Position numbers and translations under genes: made by a program
Part shown: positions 17,973 through 26,998 of the stretch, piece by piece
Layout of the letters: each line of letters starts with the position of its first letter
Position numbering within the stretch: the first letter of the stretch is position 1
DNA from: Labilithrix sp.
GTDB lineage: Bacteria > Myxococcota > Polyangia > Polyangiales > Polyangiaceae
Direction of reading: 5' to 3'
DNA length: 64,000 nt
Assembly (NCBI GenBank): GCA_028287035.1
Contig: JAQBQL010000232.1
Span: forward strand, 1 to 64,000
Notes under the pieces: generated by a model
The model's input: only the letters and a program-made list of their open reading frames with translations
What the model was told of the DNA's origin: nothing
Databases searched by the model: none

Positions 17973-18739
17973 CCCGCAGGACGTGCGCCGTAGCGTGCGC
18001 GCAGCTCGGGGAGCGCGGCAGCGATGGCGTCACGCGAGCGATCGCGCAGGAGCGCCGTATCGTTCTCCGTCATGCCTTCGGTGGGAATGGGGGCGAGAAT
18101 CTTCGCGCACGCGCGAGCCTTGCCGAACCACTTCGAGTGCTTCGGCCGCATCTCTCGCGTGCCGGCGAGCGCGATCGGCAAGATGGGGACGCCGGCGCGG
18201 AGCGCGAGTCGGAAGGCGCCGTCACGGAAGGCGAGCAGCTCGCCGCCGCTCGAGCGCGTGCCTTCCGGGAACATCATGACGGAGATCCCGCCCGCCAGCG
18301 CCCGTTCACACTCGGACATCATCGCCCGCACGCTCTCGCCCTCGCCGCGCCTCAGCGGGATGTCGCCGCCGAGCCGCATCGCCCAGCCGGTCACCGGTTG
18401 CCGGAAGAGCTCTTCCTTCGCGACCCACCGCATGTCCCACGGGAGCCACGAGAGCAGAAAGGGATCCGCCTGCGACTCGTGATTGGCGACCACGACGTAC
18501 GGCCGATGGTCGATGTCGGCCGGCCGCTCGCCCTCGATCTCGCACGTCCAGAGGGGGGTGAGCGAGGTCGCCGTCCGGCCGAGGCGCCGCAACCAGCGCC
18601 CCGGATTGCGCTGCGTCGGATCCCCGCGGTGTCGCACCGACGACACCGCCATCACGGGAAGGAGCGCACCGAGCACGACGAGGAACTCGGCATAGGTGTA
18701 GGCACCGGTGATGGGGTGGCTGCTCACGTTGGGGGCCAT
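17969..18739 (-). CDS. lysophospholipid (1-acylglycerol-3-phosphate) acyltransferase, PlsC type
   Basis: A 256-residue membrane-associated enzyme. A hydrophobic helix near residues 17-33 precedes the catalytic block NHESQAD (H87, D92), followed by GGDIPLRRGE and the substrate block FPEGTRSSGG, then VPILPIALAGT. All four PlsC motifs are present. It probably acylates lysophosphatidic acid or a related lysolipid in the inner membrane. It is transcribed alone, converging on the propeller lipoprotein gene. Confidence 0.9.
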   Translation of the reverse strand: MAPNVSSHPITGAYTYAEFLVVLGALLPVMAVSSVRHRGDPTQRNPGRWLRRLGRTATSLTPLWTCEIEGERPADIDHRPYVVVANHESQADPFLLSWLPWDMRWVAKEELFRQPVTGWAMRLGGDIPLRRGEGESVRAMMSECERALAGGISVMMFPEGTRSSGGELLAFRDGAFRLALRAGVPILPIALAGTREMRPKHSKWFGKARACAKILAPIPTEGMTENDTALLRDRSRDAIAAALPELRARYGARPAG

Positions 18740-18775
18740 GGTAGCGCGTGGCGCGGTTCCTGGAGGAGGCTCGTC

Positions 18776-19945
18776 TCAGAAGAGCGGAGCCCCCAGGAAC
18801 GTCTCTTCGGCGGCCCTGCGCACGTCCCTCCAGCCGCGGTAGCGGCCGGCATTCGTGGTGGCGACGAGCGCGAAGCGATGGCGCGGCGCGCAGACGAAGT
18901 ACGCAGTCGAGCCAAGGCCGGCGCCGGTATGGGTCCAGACCGGACCACGCGGCGAATCGACCCCGTAGATCCCGTAGCCGTACCACGAGTCTCGCTCGGG
19001 CGTGGCGACGTGCCTCTTCGTCATGTCCGCGAACGTCGCCGGCCGCAGGACCTCGGGTACGCCGTCCAGCAGGCGCGCCGCGAAGAGACAGAGCTCGTCG
19101 ATCGACGCGTGGAGACCGCCGACCGGCCGTTGGACGTACGGATCGAGGTACTGCGCATCGAACGACCGCTCGCGGCCATCCTCGTCGATGCCGAAGCCCT
19201 CGGCATGCTCGCGCGCCGCGGCGACGGAGCTGTCGGTCGTGGCGGTCACCATGCCGAGCGGTGTCGTCACGAACGTCCTCAGGGCATCGTCGAACGACCT
19301 CCTCGAGGCGCGCTCGATGGCGGCACCGACGAGGAGATAACCGGTATTCGAGTATTCGAACTGATCGAGAGGCCCGAGCGTGAGCGCGTTCTTGCCAAAG
19401 AGATCTTCGTATTCGAAGCCACGTCGAACGTCGCGGAGCCTCAGGATCTGGTTTCGCCCGAGGCCGGCGGTATGGGTGAGCAGACGGCGGAGGGTCACTT
19501 GTCTCGCCATCTCGCGATCGGCGAACGAGACCCACGGAACGAGGTCGGTCACCGGCGCGTCGAGATCGAGCGCCAGCCGCTCGACGAGCGAGAGCGCCGT
19601 GAGCGCGGTGAAGGTCTTGGTCACCGACTCGAGGCGGAAGAGGGTCGACGTCGTGACGAGCGCGCTCGTCCCGAGCTTCCGCACGCCGCGCGCGGCGGTG
19701 AATGCGGGCTTGCCGTCGAGCACGACCCCGATCGCGCCTCCGGGAGCAGGACAGGCTTCGAGGCTGCTCTCGAACGCCCGCACCACGCGCTCCCACCGTG
19801 GGTCGACGCGGGGCGTGATGGCAGCGGGGACGGAGGCCGGCGGCAAGCGCTCGGCCGGTCGACATCCCGCCGCCCACGCGGCAGCGCCGACGGCGGCAGA
19901 GAGCGCCTCACGACGAGTGAGGGAAGCAGCACGCGGCCACGTCAT
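18776..19945 (-). CDS. Tat-exported serine hydrolase (beta-lactamase/class C fold)
   Basis: The ATG at 19945 overlaps the stop of the AraC gene. The 389-residue product opens with a twin-arginine signal (LTRREALSAAVGAAAWAAGC) that ends at Cys 28, so it may be a Tat-exported lipoprotein. Catalytic motifs of the class C beta-lactamase/DD-peptidase group are S107-V-T-K110 and Y198-S-N200, with HTGAGLGS near the C-terminus as the KTG-like element. Family members hydrolyse beta-lactams, D-amino peptides or esters; which one applies cannot be told. The coupled AraC regulator upstream suggests substrate-induced expression. Confidence 0.88.
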   Translation of the reverse strand: MTWPRAASLTRREALSAAVGAAAWAAGCRPAERLPPASVPAAITPRVDPRWERVVRAFESSLEACPAPGGAIGVVLDGKPAFTAARGVRKLGTSALVTTSTLFRLESVTKTFTALTALSLVERLALDLDAPVTDLVPWVSFADREMARQVTLRRLLTHTAGLGRNQILRLRDVRRGFEYEDLFGKNALTLGPLDQFEYSNTGYLLVGAAIERASRRSFDDALRTFVTTPLGMVTATTDSSVAAAREHAEGFGIDEDGRERSFDAQYLDPYVQRPVGGLHASIDELCLFAARLLDGVPEVLRPATFADMTKRHVATPERDSWYGYGIYGVDSPRGPVWTHTGAGLGSTAYFVCAPRHRFALVATTNAGRYRGWRDVRRAAEETFLGAPLF

Positions 19946-20916
19946 TCGAGGCGCATCCTGGCAGCGTACGCGCGCGGCGCGCTCCCCGTGATCCGCTTGA
20001 ACGCCGTGCTGAACGCGGCGTCCGACGCGTAGCCGAGCGAGAACGCGATCGCCGAGACGGGCTCGTCCCCGCGGGTCAGGCGATCTCCGGCGAGGAGCAT
20101 GCGCCAGCGTGTCAGGTATTCCATCGGCGAGGCTCCGGAGAGCGACTTGAACCGCGCAGCGAACTTCGAACGCGACATCCCCGCACGCGCGGCGAGTGCC
20201 GGCAGCGTCCAGGGGGCGCCCGGCTCCGCGTGGATCGCGCCGACCGCCGCCGCGATGCGCGCGTCCGCGAGCGCGAAAAGCCACCCGACGCCCCGCTCCT
20301 CGCCCTGCGCCAGATAGAGCCGCAAGGCCTGCACCAGCATCAGGTGAGCGAGGTGCTCGACGACGAGCTTCGCGCCCGGCTGCGCTCCGGCGAGCTCGCG
20401 GCCCATCCGCGCGAGCGCCCAGCGGAGACCGGCCTTGTCGTCCTCGTCGCGCAACCGAACGATCGCCGGCATCGCACCGAGGAGCATCTCGGTATGCGCG
20501 CCGGAGAAATCGAAGTGGCCGCCGAGCAGCACCGTGTCGCCGCCACCGTTCAGCGTGGCGACGCCGCCGTTCCAGTCGGCCTCCGGGAGGCGGGAGATCG
20601 GCACCGACCTGAACGCGAGGTCTTTGGCGATGACGAACCGGCGTCCGTTCGGGAGGAGCACGCAGTCGCCCGCCTCGAGCCGGAGCGGAGATCCGCCGCG
20701 CTCGACCTGGAGCCATGCCGCGCCGGAGACGACGGCGAAGTACTTCACCCCTCCGTGCTTCTCGAACTGGATCGACCACCTTCCGCCGAGATCGAATCCC
20801 CCGGCGACGTAGGACCGTGGCTTCAGCAGGGAGAGGACGTCGGAGAGCGGATCGGGCGACATCGAGGGGGGACGCTCGCGAAAGAACGAGGGACGAACCA
20901 GCATAGTGCGTCCCAC
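19942..20916 (-). CDS. AraC-family transcriptional regulator (cupin sensor)
   Basis: A 324-residue regulator. An N-terminal cupin-type sensor of the AraC_binding_2/cupin_6 kind (ALFGG-like GGFDLGGRWSIQFE, VVSGAAWLQVE, LEAGDCVLLPNG) covers about residues 20-200. The C-terminal part is a double helix-turn-helix (LPALAARAGMSRSKFAARFKSLSGASPMEYLTRWRM, then ISAIAFSLGYASDAAFSTAFKRITGSAPRAY). A shorter start at MSPDPLSDV (about 20862) is equally plausible. It is coupled by 4 bases to the serine hydrolase, which it probably controls. Confidence 0.9.
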   Translation of the reverse strand: MGRTMLVRPSFFRERPPSMSPDPLSDVLSLLKPRSYVAGGFDLGGRWSIQFEKHGGVKYFAVVSGAAWLQVERGGSPLRLEAGDCVLLPNGRRFVIAKDLAFRSVPISRLPEADWNGGVATLNGGGDTVLLGGHFDFSGAHTEMLLGAMPAIVRLRDEDDKAGLRWALARMGRELAGAQPGAKLVVEHLAHLMLVQALRLYLAQGEERGVGWLFALADARIAAAVGAIHAEPGAPWTLPALAARAGMSRSKFAARFKSLSGASPMEYLTRWRMLLAGDRLTRGDEPVSAIAFSLGYASDAAFSTAFKRITGSAPRAYAARMRLE

Positions 20917-20980
20917 GGCGCCGGGCTATCTCGATGTCGCGTCCGGCGCCAACCGCGGCGCAGCCGACGAGGGAGGAATC

Positions 20981-21322
20981 ATGATCAAGGTCATCATCAG
21001 CTTCAAGCGCCGCCCGGGAATGAGCACGCAGGAATTCCGCGACTACCGCCGGGACGTGCATGTCCCGACCCTCCTTGCCATTCCGGAAGCGACGAAGCTC
21101 CGCCGGCTGGTCGTCTCGTATCCCCTGCTCGCGCCCGAGGCCCCGGAGCCCACCTTCGATGCAGTCGTCGAGGCGTGGTTCGACAGCCGCGAGGAGATGG
21201 ACGGCCTCTTCGCCTCGGAGTCATTCCGCACGCGAGTCGATCCCGATCACGCAAACTTCATCGACCCGTCCTCGGTCGTCTGGCTGGTCACGGAGGAGCT
21301 GGTCGACGTCGGCGAGGCGTGA
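20981..21322 (+). CDS. EthD-domain protein
   Basis: The ATG at 20981 is preceded by GGGAGG and gives 113 residues. MIKVIISFKRRPGMSTQEFRDYRRDVHVP is the start of an EthD ferredoxin-like domain; FDAVVEAWFDSREEMDGLFASESFR and DPDHANFIDPS are its later blocks. EthD proteins are small dimeric alpha-beta barrels used in degradation or polyketide-like steps. The function here is unknown. It is divergent from the AraC gene with a 64-base gap. Confidence 0.85.
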   Translation: MIKVIISFKRRPGMSTQEFRDYRRDVHVPTLLAIPEATKLRRLVVSYPLLAPEAPEPTFDAVVEAWFDSREEMDGLFASESFRTRVDPDHANFIDPSSVVWLVTEELVDVGEA

Positions 21323-21413
21323 AGCCAGGGGCGTCGGGCGTCGACCTGCGGGGTCTCGTCAACCTATGCGGTTTGCTCGCGCGTCATTGATGCCGCCCAT
21401 CGTGTGCCTCCCG

Positions 21414-22298
21414 ATGGTCGGCCGGCCCCTGAACTTGGCCCAGCATTCTGCCGCGCGCTCTGCTTCGAGGGTGGAAGCACGCAAGCTCGACACCACCGCA
21501 GCACCGTGTAGGCCGTTTCTGAAATGGGTCGGCGGAAAGCGGCAGCTTCTTCCCGACCTCGTCGCCCACGCGCCGCGGACATTCGGCCGATACTTCGAGC
21601 CGTTCGTCGGTGGAGGCGCGCTCTTCTTTCACCTCCGACCCCGCGACGCCGTACTCGCGGATTCAAACGAGCGTCTCATCCGGACGTACCGCGCGGTGCG
21701 GGACGACGTCGAGGCGGTGATCGACCTGCTTCGTCACTACCCCTACGACCCCGAATTCTACTACCAGCTTCGCGAGGTCGCCGTCGACGCGCGCTCCGAC
21801 GCGGAGGTGGCGGCATGGTTCATCTACCTGAACCGCGCGGGATTCAACGGGCTATATCGCGTCAATCGCGCGAACGAGTTCAACGTCTCGTTCGGGCGGT
21901 ACGTGAACCCGACAATCTGCGATGCGGACAACCTCCGCGCCTGCTCGGAAGCGCTGCAAGGTGTCGACTTCGCGGTGGGTGACTTTGCCTCGGTGGTCGA
22001 GAGCGCGCGCCGTGACGACTTCGCGTACTTCGACCCGCCGTACGTACCTATGTCGGCAACGTCATGCTTCACGTCGTACGGGTCGGTGGGCTTTGGTGCC
22101 GACGACCAGCGACGCCTGCGGCTCACGGCCGCGAAGCTGAAGAAGCGAGGGGTGCGCGTCCTTCTCTCGAACTCGTCAGCGCCTTTCGTTCGCGAGCTGT
22201 ACTCCGGCGGTTTCGACCTCTCCGAGGTCTCCGCGACACGCGCAGTGAACTGCCGTGCGGACCGCCGGGGCGCCGTCAAAGAACTTCTGATTCGTTAG
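21414..22298 (+). CDS. DNA adenine methylase (Dam/MTase D12 family)
   Basis: From the ATG at 21414 the product has 294 residues; ATGs at 21366 and 21390 and a GTG at 21471 are alternatives with no decisive ribosome site. RPFLKWVGGKRQLLPDL and FVGGGALFFHL are the first two blocks of the Dam family and YFDPPYVPMS is the catalytic DPPY motif; LSNSSAPFVRELY is a late family block. It methylates adenine N6, most likely within a GATC-type site. The nuclease gene begins 11 bases after its stop, so together they look like a type II restriction-modification system. Confidence 0.85.
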   Translation: MVGRPLNLAQHSAARSASRVEARKLDTTAAPCRPFLKWVGGKRQLLPDLVAHAPRTFGRYFEPFVGGGALFFHLRPRDAVLADSNERLIRTYRAVRDDVEAVIDLLRHYPYDPEFYYQLREVAVDARSDAEVAAWFIYLNRAGFNGLYRVNRANEFNVSFGRYVNPTICDADNLRACSEALQGVDFAVGDFASVVESARRDDFAYFDPPYVPMSATSCFTSYGSVGFGADDQRRLRLTAAKLKKRGVRVLLSNSSAPFVRELYSGGFDLSEVSATRAVNCRADRRGAVKELLIR

Positions 22299-22309
22299 CG
22301 GAGGACGCA

Positions 22310-22786
22310 ATGGCGGGGAAGGCTGCGGCGGTCGCGAACGGCGACGGGCTCGTGAAAGAGGTCGCGGCGCTTGGGGTCCAGCTCGGGCTGCATGCGCGCG
22401 AGCAGTTCAAGTGTGGTCGCCGGATCTGGGGCGCAGAGCGGTACATCGATGTCGTACTGACGGAGCCGACCTCCCGACGGCGGCTTGGCGTCGAGTGCAA
22501 GTTCCAGCGCGTCGCGGGCAGCGCCGAAGAGAAGATCCCGGCGATCATCCAAGACATCGTTGCCTGGCCGATCTCCGGTATCGTTGTCTTCGGCGGAGAG
22601 GGCTTCTCCGCAAACATCCGGTCTTTCCTGGTCGCATCCGGCCGAGCGGTCGACGTCGCGGACCTCGAGCCCTGGCTGCGACTGTTCTTTGGCCTCGATC
22701 TGCCCGTCGACGTCCGCGCGAAGAAGCTCCCGCTCAAGGCGCCCGGAGGAACCTCGGGGGGTGAGGCCCCGCCGACGGTGAGTTAG
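22310..22786 (+). CDS. PD-(D/E)XK nuclease, partner of the Dam-type methylase
   Basis: A 158-residue protein with an AGCGGAGG site upstream of the ATG. ERYIDVVLTEPTSRRRLGVECKFQ gives the D-...-E-x-K catalytic signature of the PD-(D/E)XK nuclease fold, followed by a helix-strand pair (EEKIPAIIQDIVAWPISGIVVFGG). It is shorter than many restriction enzymes but within the range of compact ones. Its tight pairing with the methylase suggests a restriction endonuclease. The last ~20 residues are Pro/Gly-rich. Its end overlaps the opposite-strand DUF1330 remnant by 4 bases. Confidence 0.7.
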   Translation: MAGKAAAVANGDGLVKEVAALGVQLGLHAREQFKCGRRIWGAERYIDVVLTEPTSRRRLGVECKFQRVAGSAEEKIPAIIQDIVAWPISGIVVFGGEGFSANIRSFLVASGRAVDVADLEPWLRLFFGLDLPVDVRAKKLPLKAPGGTSGGEAPPTVS

Positions 22787-23103
22787 CCTCTCACGACGTC
22801 AACGACGAAGACGCGGTACTCGGCGCCCGTGAGCCGGTGCTCCTGGGCTTTCTCATAGAGCGGGTCGGGTAAGCGTGCCGGCGTCCGCGACGGAGGAAAG
22901 TGGAGGACCACCGCGCCGTCCACAGGCGGTCCTTCGAGGGTGTCGACGGCCGCGTAGAACGCACGCGCCTTCACCAGGGGTCCGACCGACGCCGCGGTCG
23001 CGCTGCGCGCGTACTTCTCGCGCTCCTCGGGATTGGTGGTCCGTCGCGAAAGTAGACCACGTACCCGACAGCGCTGAAGCCGTTTTGGCGCCAGGCGACG
23101 CAC
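22783..23103 (-). pseudogene. DUF1330-like protein, 5' part frameshifted
   Basis: The minus-strand frame up to 23103 encodes TTNPEEREKYARSATAASV, then VDTLEGPPVDGAVVLHFPP and a C-terminal EYRVFVVDVVRG, the layout of the ~95-residue DUF1330 family. The expected first strand is present in another frame just upstream (VGYVVYFR, around 23050), so a one- or two-base indel seems to have broken the gene, and no good start codon is left. A short functional protein from an internal start is possible but unlikely. Confidence 0.5.
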
Positions 23104-23592
23104 CGACTCCGCCTAACCGAACCGCGACGCACACCGCCTCTTTACGCGCGGAGCGCTCCGTCGCTGCCGCGTGGGTCGCCGTCCAGAAGGCGGGCGGCCC
23201 CGACGACGGCATCCGTTGCCTCCCCGTGGCGCGACCGCGTGCACGACAGCTGGCATTCGCCGAGCTCCTTGCGAAGACACGGAGGGGCGAGCGTGGTCTC
23301 GCTGGGCTCGCGAGCCGGCTAGCGTTGGCGCCTGCGGTGCTCACGGAGCACGTTGGCGACGTCGTGGATGGCCTCGTCGGTTGGTGTCTCGCGTATCAGC
23401 GCATCGCGAGAGGCCGGTGGTGGGCGCTCAACGACACACACACACGGGGAGGTCGCGCTGCGGGAGAGGAGGCGCGCCGTGAGGTCCGAGGGTCCCACGG
23501 CGCGTCCCACCACGATTGCCCCGGCGGGGCCCCGCGGTCGCGCTACCAGGACGTGCGCGATGGAGTAGAGTCGATCGTTGAGGCGCGCCGAA
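23104..23592. other. unassigned ~490-bp gap
   Basis: No gene could be supported here. A minus-strand frame ending at 23319 has a protein-like tail (RETPTDEAIHDVANVLREH) and a plus-strand frame has a run SVAAAWVAVQKAGGPDDGIR, but neither has a convincing start or motif, so these may be decayed genes. A short ACACACACAC run lies near 23432. Confidence 0.4.
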
Positions 23593-25029
23593 ATGACCCA
23601 GCACACGGAGCCGCGAGACGCCGTCCGCATCCCCGCGGGCCTGGCGAAAATTATCGTCGCGTACGCGCACGGCGGCGCGGACCTTCCGAAGCTGGAATTC
23701 TCGCCGCTGCGGCGGCTCAAGGGCTTTCGTGGCACACCGTCGGATGCTTCTTGTGGCGTGATAGCGGCTTGCGAGGGCGGAGAGGCCGCGCTGCGACTGA
23801 GCGGTCGGTTCGAGGAGCAGGACGGCGACGTCCTCGAAGCCGAGCTCATCGACGGTTCGACCATCCGTGCGGAACACGTCCTCGTCACCAACGAGCAGAC
23901 GTCGTTGTCCAAGCACCATCCGCCCAAGCTGACGACCGACCTCCAAGTCACCGAGTGGCAGTGGTCGACTGCGGAACAACCGATAGCGTGGGTGGCGGCT
24001 CTGCGTGGGGTCCACTTCGGCCATGCATACAACCTCGCGATCAAAGGCCACGGGAGGAGGAGCTTCAAGTCACTTCGCCTTGAGGGCAACGCGGCGTGGC
24101 ACCTCACGCACCCGGGCGCGTTCGGCGAGCACTCCTGCGTCGCGATCATCGACACGAGCGGCGTCGACCTCGCGCGCGGGCGCCTCTGGCACGACTTTGC
24201 CGCCCTCGAGTTCCTCTTCGGCACAGCCCTCCGCTTGGACTTGCTCATCGGCGTCAACGCGAAGAACGAGCCGGTCGCGGCGTACGGGGCGTCGTTCGGG
24301 TACCGATATCGGTCGCGACCGAACCGTGAACCGCCGCTGCCCGACGACCGCAACAGCACATGGCTTGCGGTAGCGTTTCCGCTCGTTGCTCGCAGCTTGG
24401 AGGAAGCGCAGCCGAACCCCGTCACGATCGCCGCGTGCGGTTACGTCGACTCGACCGTGGGGCACATCGACGGACAGTATCTCTTCGCACAAGTCGCGCT
24501 CGAGGCCCTTGCCTACCGACTCACCCCCGAGGGAAAGCCTCTGGTGAAGGACGTTGCTGCTTGGAAGACCTGGGTGAAGTCGCTCCGCGACGCCTTGAAG
24601 GAGCACGCCTTTGATGCGCAGGCGCTCAACGTGCTTGCCGTCAAGCTGCGCGATGCCTCGCGACCGACCACGTCTAGCCTCGTTCAACAAACGTTGAGCC
24701 GCATGGGCATCGCGGCGCCCGAGGAGGCGCTTGCGGAGGTGGACGGTCGGAACGTAGTTGCGCACACCCTCTCGATGACGGACGGGGAGCCGTACGACAT
24801 CGAGCGCGACGTGCGCCGCGTGCGCATGATTCGCTCACTGCTGGCAGCACTGGTGCTCCGTCATCTCGGCTATGAAGGTGCCCTCGCGGGCTGGGACCTC
24901 GACGAGCGGGGCGACCGCAAGCTCGCCGAATGGTTCCCGGTCAGCGAAGGCGCCACGGCCGAGGCGCGGCGACTCCACGAGGCGATTGTGGACGATCCGC
25001 AACCTAACATGGGACCCCTACCGCGCTGA
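23593..25029 (+). CDS. HEPN-motif protein, ApeA-like candidate defence protein
   Basis: The ATG at 23593 (a TTG at 23578 is the alternative) gives 478 residues. The N-terminal ~330 residues look like a beta-rich domain of alternating strands (LRLSGRFEEQDGDVLEAELIDGS, EWQWSTAEQPIAWVAALRGV). The C-terminal ~170 residues are helical and contain R386-N-V-V-A-H391, the R-N-x3-H signature of HEPN RNases. A beta-rich sensor domain followed by HEPN is the layout of ApeA-type abortive-infection proteins and similar unnamed families; homology is inferred from the motif and layout only. It sits between an R-M system and a DUF262 protein, which fits a defence role. Confidence 0.6.
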   Translation: MTQHTEPRDAVRIPAGLAKIIVAYAHGGADLPKLEFSPLRRLKGFRGTPSDASCGVIAACEGGEAALRLSGRFEEQDGDVLEAELIDGSTIRAEHVLVTNEQTSLSKHHPPKLTTDLQVTEWQWSTAEQPIAWVAALRGVHFGHAYNLAIKGHGRRSFKSLRLEGNAAWHLTHPGAFGEHSCVAIIDTSGVDLARGRLWHDFAALEFLFGTALRLDLLIGVNAKNEPVAAYGASFGYRYRSRPNREPPLPDDRNSTWLAVAFPLVARSLEEAQPNPVTIAACGYVDSTVGHIDGQYLFAQVALEALAYRLTPEGKPLVKDVAAWKTWVKSLRDALKEHAFDAQALNVLAVKLRDASRPTTSSLVQQTLSRMGIAAPEEALAEVDGRNVVAHTLSMTDGEPYDIERDVRRVRMIRSLLAALVLRHLGYEGALAGWDLDERGDRKLAEWFPVSEGATAEARRLHEAIVDDPQPNMGPLPR

Positions 25030-25204
25030 AGAGTTCGGGCATCGCGCGCGTCAAGGTGGCGCCTTCGTGCCTGCTCGACATTGAGGATTGCTACACCGTA
25101 ATCGACGGCCAAAGCACATGTGAGCGCGACCTTCGAAGGTCCGCGGGATCCCATCGTTCGATCTCCGCCGGATGATTCGCACCGCCGAGTCGAGACGCCC
25201 GGGC

Positions 25205-26998
25205 TTACCTCGCCGGTAGCAGGCGTCGAAAGAGAGCCGTGTATCTTGACTGAGGTACCTCGGACACGTTGGCGCCGTGTCGCTCGTAGTACTTTCCCTG
25301 AAAGTCGCACGGTTCCTCGCCGGCCTCGATCCTAAGAATGACCAGGGATCGTCCAAAGTAGTTAATAAGGAGAATGTTGCGGGCGATTTGATCCTTTGCC
25401 CATGCGCTCATTTGAGCGGCGGCGAGCCGCTGCGTAATACCGAGAAAGTAGGAATCTAGCTTCTTCGGCATGTCCGCGGCTTCATGCTCAATGCCAGTAA
25501 CGAGAAACCCCTGATACGCAACCGGTGTTACTCCGTACAGATCCTTGAGTCGCTCGGCGGTCCCAGCGTCGTCGGCAACGCCGATGATTACGTAACCTAC
25601 AGCGCCAGGGCCTTGATTCGCCATCGCCGAGAGCGTCTTGAAGACTTTCTCAAAAAGAGACTCGTCAAGCTTCTTGGAACCATCAAGGCGCATGAATCCC
25701 TGCTTGAAGTCGTAGAGCGCTTGCTCCGTGTGGGACTGCATCAGGATGTTTTCAAACTCAGTGGTCCAGGATGACAAAGCAGGATCTTCCTGCTTGCGCT
25801 TGGAGCAGACTGGTTTCAGCAGACCCTTTACGACGTTGACGTTCTTCTCCCGGTCATCGGCACTGAATCGGCCGCCACCGCCTCCGATAGATATGTTCTT
25901 GCCTGCACCATCCAGGGCGCTCGCCGCTCTTTTTGCATCTCTGATTACTAAATTGTCGTTAATGAGAATTTCCCATAGTCCCAAGAAGACTGACTGAAAG
26001 TAGCGCGGCACACGCTGTCCAGCGTCCGCGAACATCAGTTCGCTAAAGCGTTTGCCCGAGGCGCCGACTATCTCACGGAGCACTTCATGGACCGCCATGT
26101 ACTGGCGAACGATCGTTTCTACGCCGACTTTGTTGACGGCAGATTCGATCTCGTCACGACGCGGCTGTTTCGCTCCCGTCGGCGAGTACCCGAAGAGCTC
26201 GTCGGTAATCTCTGCGCTAGACGACAGCTTGGGCGTCAACAGGACGTAGCCAAGCATGTCCGCTATAAGCTCCTCGTCGCGGGACTGTCGAATGTACTCA
26301 CGAGTTAGGATGTTGTGCTGGACCCAGAAAATATTGTCGACGTTCAGACCATATGGCAAATCCTTGCTCGTTATACTTATCTGCTTCATTGCTCCGAGGT
26401 AGAGTTTGTCGCTCGCCGAAACGTCACCTCGGACCCTAGCGGCAAGCCGCCTCACGAGAAGCGAGAACGCGGTAGTAACGCCAGCGACGCGCAACTCCTG
26501 GCGCGACAGGTGCCTGCCATAGGCATTGATCCTTCGAAAGATCTCGTCGATTTGCTCGTGTGACGCGGCTGGGTAAACGGTGAGCGGCAGGCTGTAACCT
26601 ACGATCTTGACGCACAACTCTCGCTCAACGGTCGGCGTCTTTTGGATGAGACGACCGCCATCGAGAAGGAGCTTTGTTTGCGCCATCGCCTGGAGATCGA
26701 AGTACTTTCCGTCTAGGTCGAACTCACCCTCGATGAAGGACACGATCGCATTGAGGCGCTGCATACCATCGATGATCTCGAAGCGGTCCTGGCCATCGTG
26801 CTGCACGTCCGCTAGGAGGATCAGGGGGACGGGATACCCCTGGCGAAGTGAGTCAACAAATGCACGCTTCTCGTCGATCGACCAAACAAGCTTCCTTTGA
26901 TATCGCCGATTCACGAGAAATCGGTCGTCGACGTTGAAACCGTATACCCGCTCAACGCTTTCGCTTCGGTTCGTGAGGTCTTGCTTTATGCTTGCCAT
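25205..26998 (-). CDS. DUF262 protein fused to a Schlafen AlbA_2-like domain
   Basis: A 597-residue protein. The first ~330 residues are a DUF262 domain: RRYQRKLVWS near residue 31 and IDGMQRLNAI near 76, where DGMQR (residues 77-81) stands for the family DGQQR nucleotide-binding motif. The last ~195 residues carry EFENILMQSHTEQALYDFKQ followed by KTLSAMANQGPGAVGYVIIGVADD, the pattern of the Schlafen/AlbA_2 domain. No HNH (DUF1524) nuclease motif is present, so this is not a classical GmrSD or SspE protein. DUF262 proteins restrict modified phage DNA; AlbA_2 domains bind or cut nucleic acid. Codons are clearly richer in A/T than in neighbours, suggesting transfer. Confidence 0.78.
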   Translation of the reverse strand: MASIKQDLTNRSESVERVYGFNVDDRFLVNRRYQRKLVWSIDEKRAFVDSLRQGYPVPLILLADVQHDGQDRFEIIDGMQRLNAIVSFIEGEFDLDGKYFDLQAMAQTKLLLDGGRLIQKTPTVERELCVKIVGYSLPLTVYPAASHEQIDEIFRRINAYGRHLSRQELRVAGVTTAFSLLVRRLAARVRGDVSASDKLYLGAMKQISITSKDLPYGLNVDNIFWVQHNILTREYIRQSRDEELIADMLGYVLLTPKLSSSAEITDELFGYSPTGAKQPRRDEIESAVNKVGVETIVRQYMAVHEVLREIVGASGKRFSELMFADAGQRVPRYFQSVFLGLWEILINDNLVIRDAKRAASALDGAGKNISIGGGGGRFSADDREKNVNVVKGLLKPVCSKRKQEDPALSSWTTEFENILMQSHTEQALYDFKQGFMRLDGSKKLDESLFEKVFKTLSAMANQGPGAVGYVIIGVADDAGTAERLKDLYGVTPVAYQGFLVTGIEHEAADMPKKLDSYFLGITQRLAAAQMSAWAKDQIARNILLINYFGRSLVILRIEAGEEPCDFQGKYYERHGANVSEVPQSRYTALFRRLLPAR

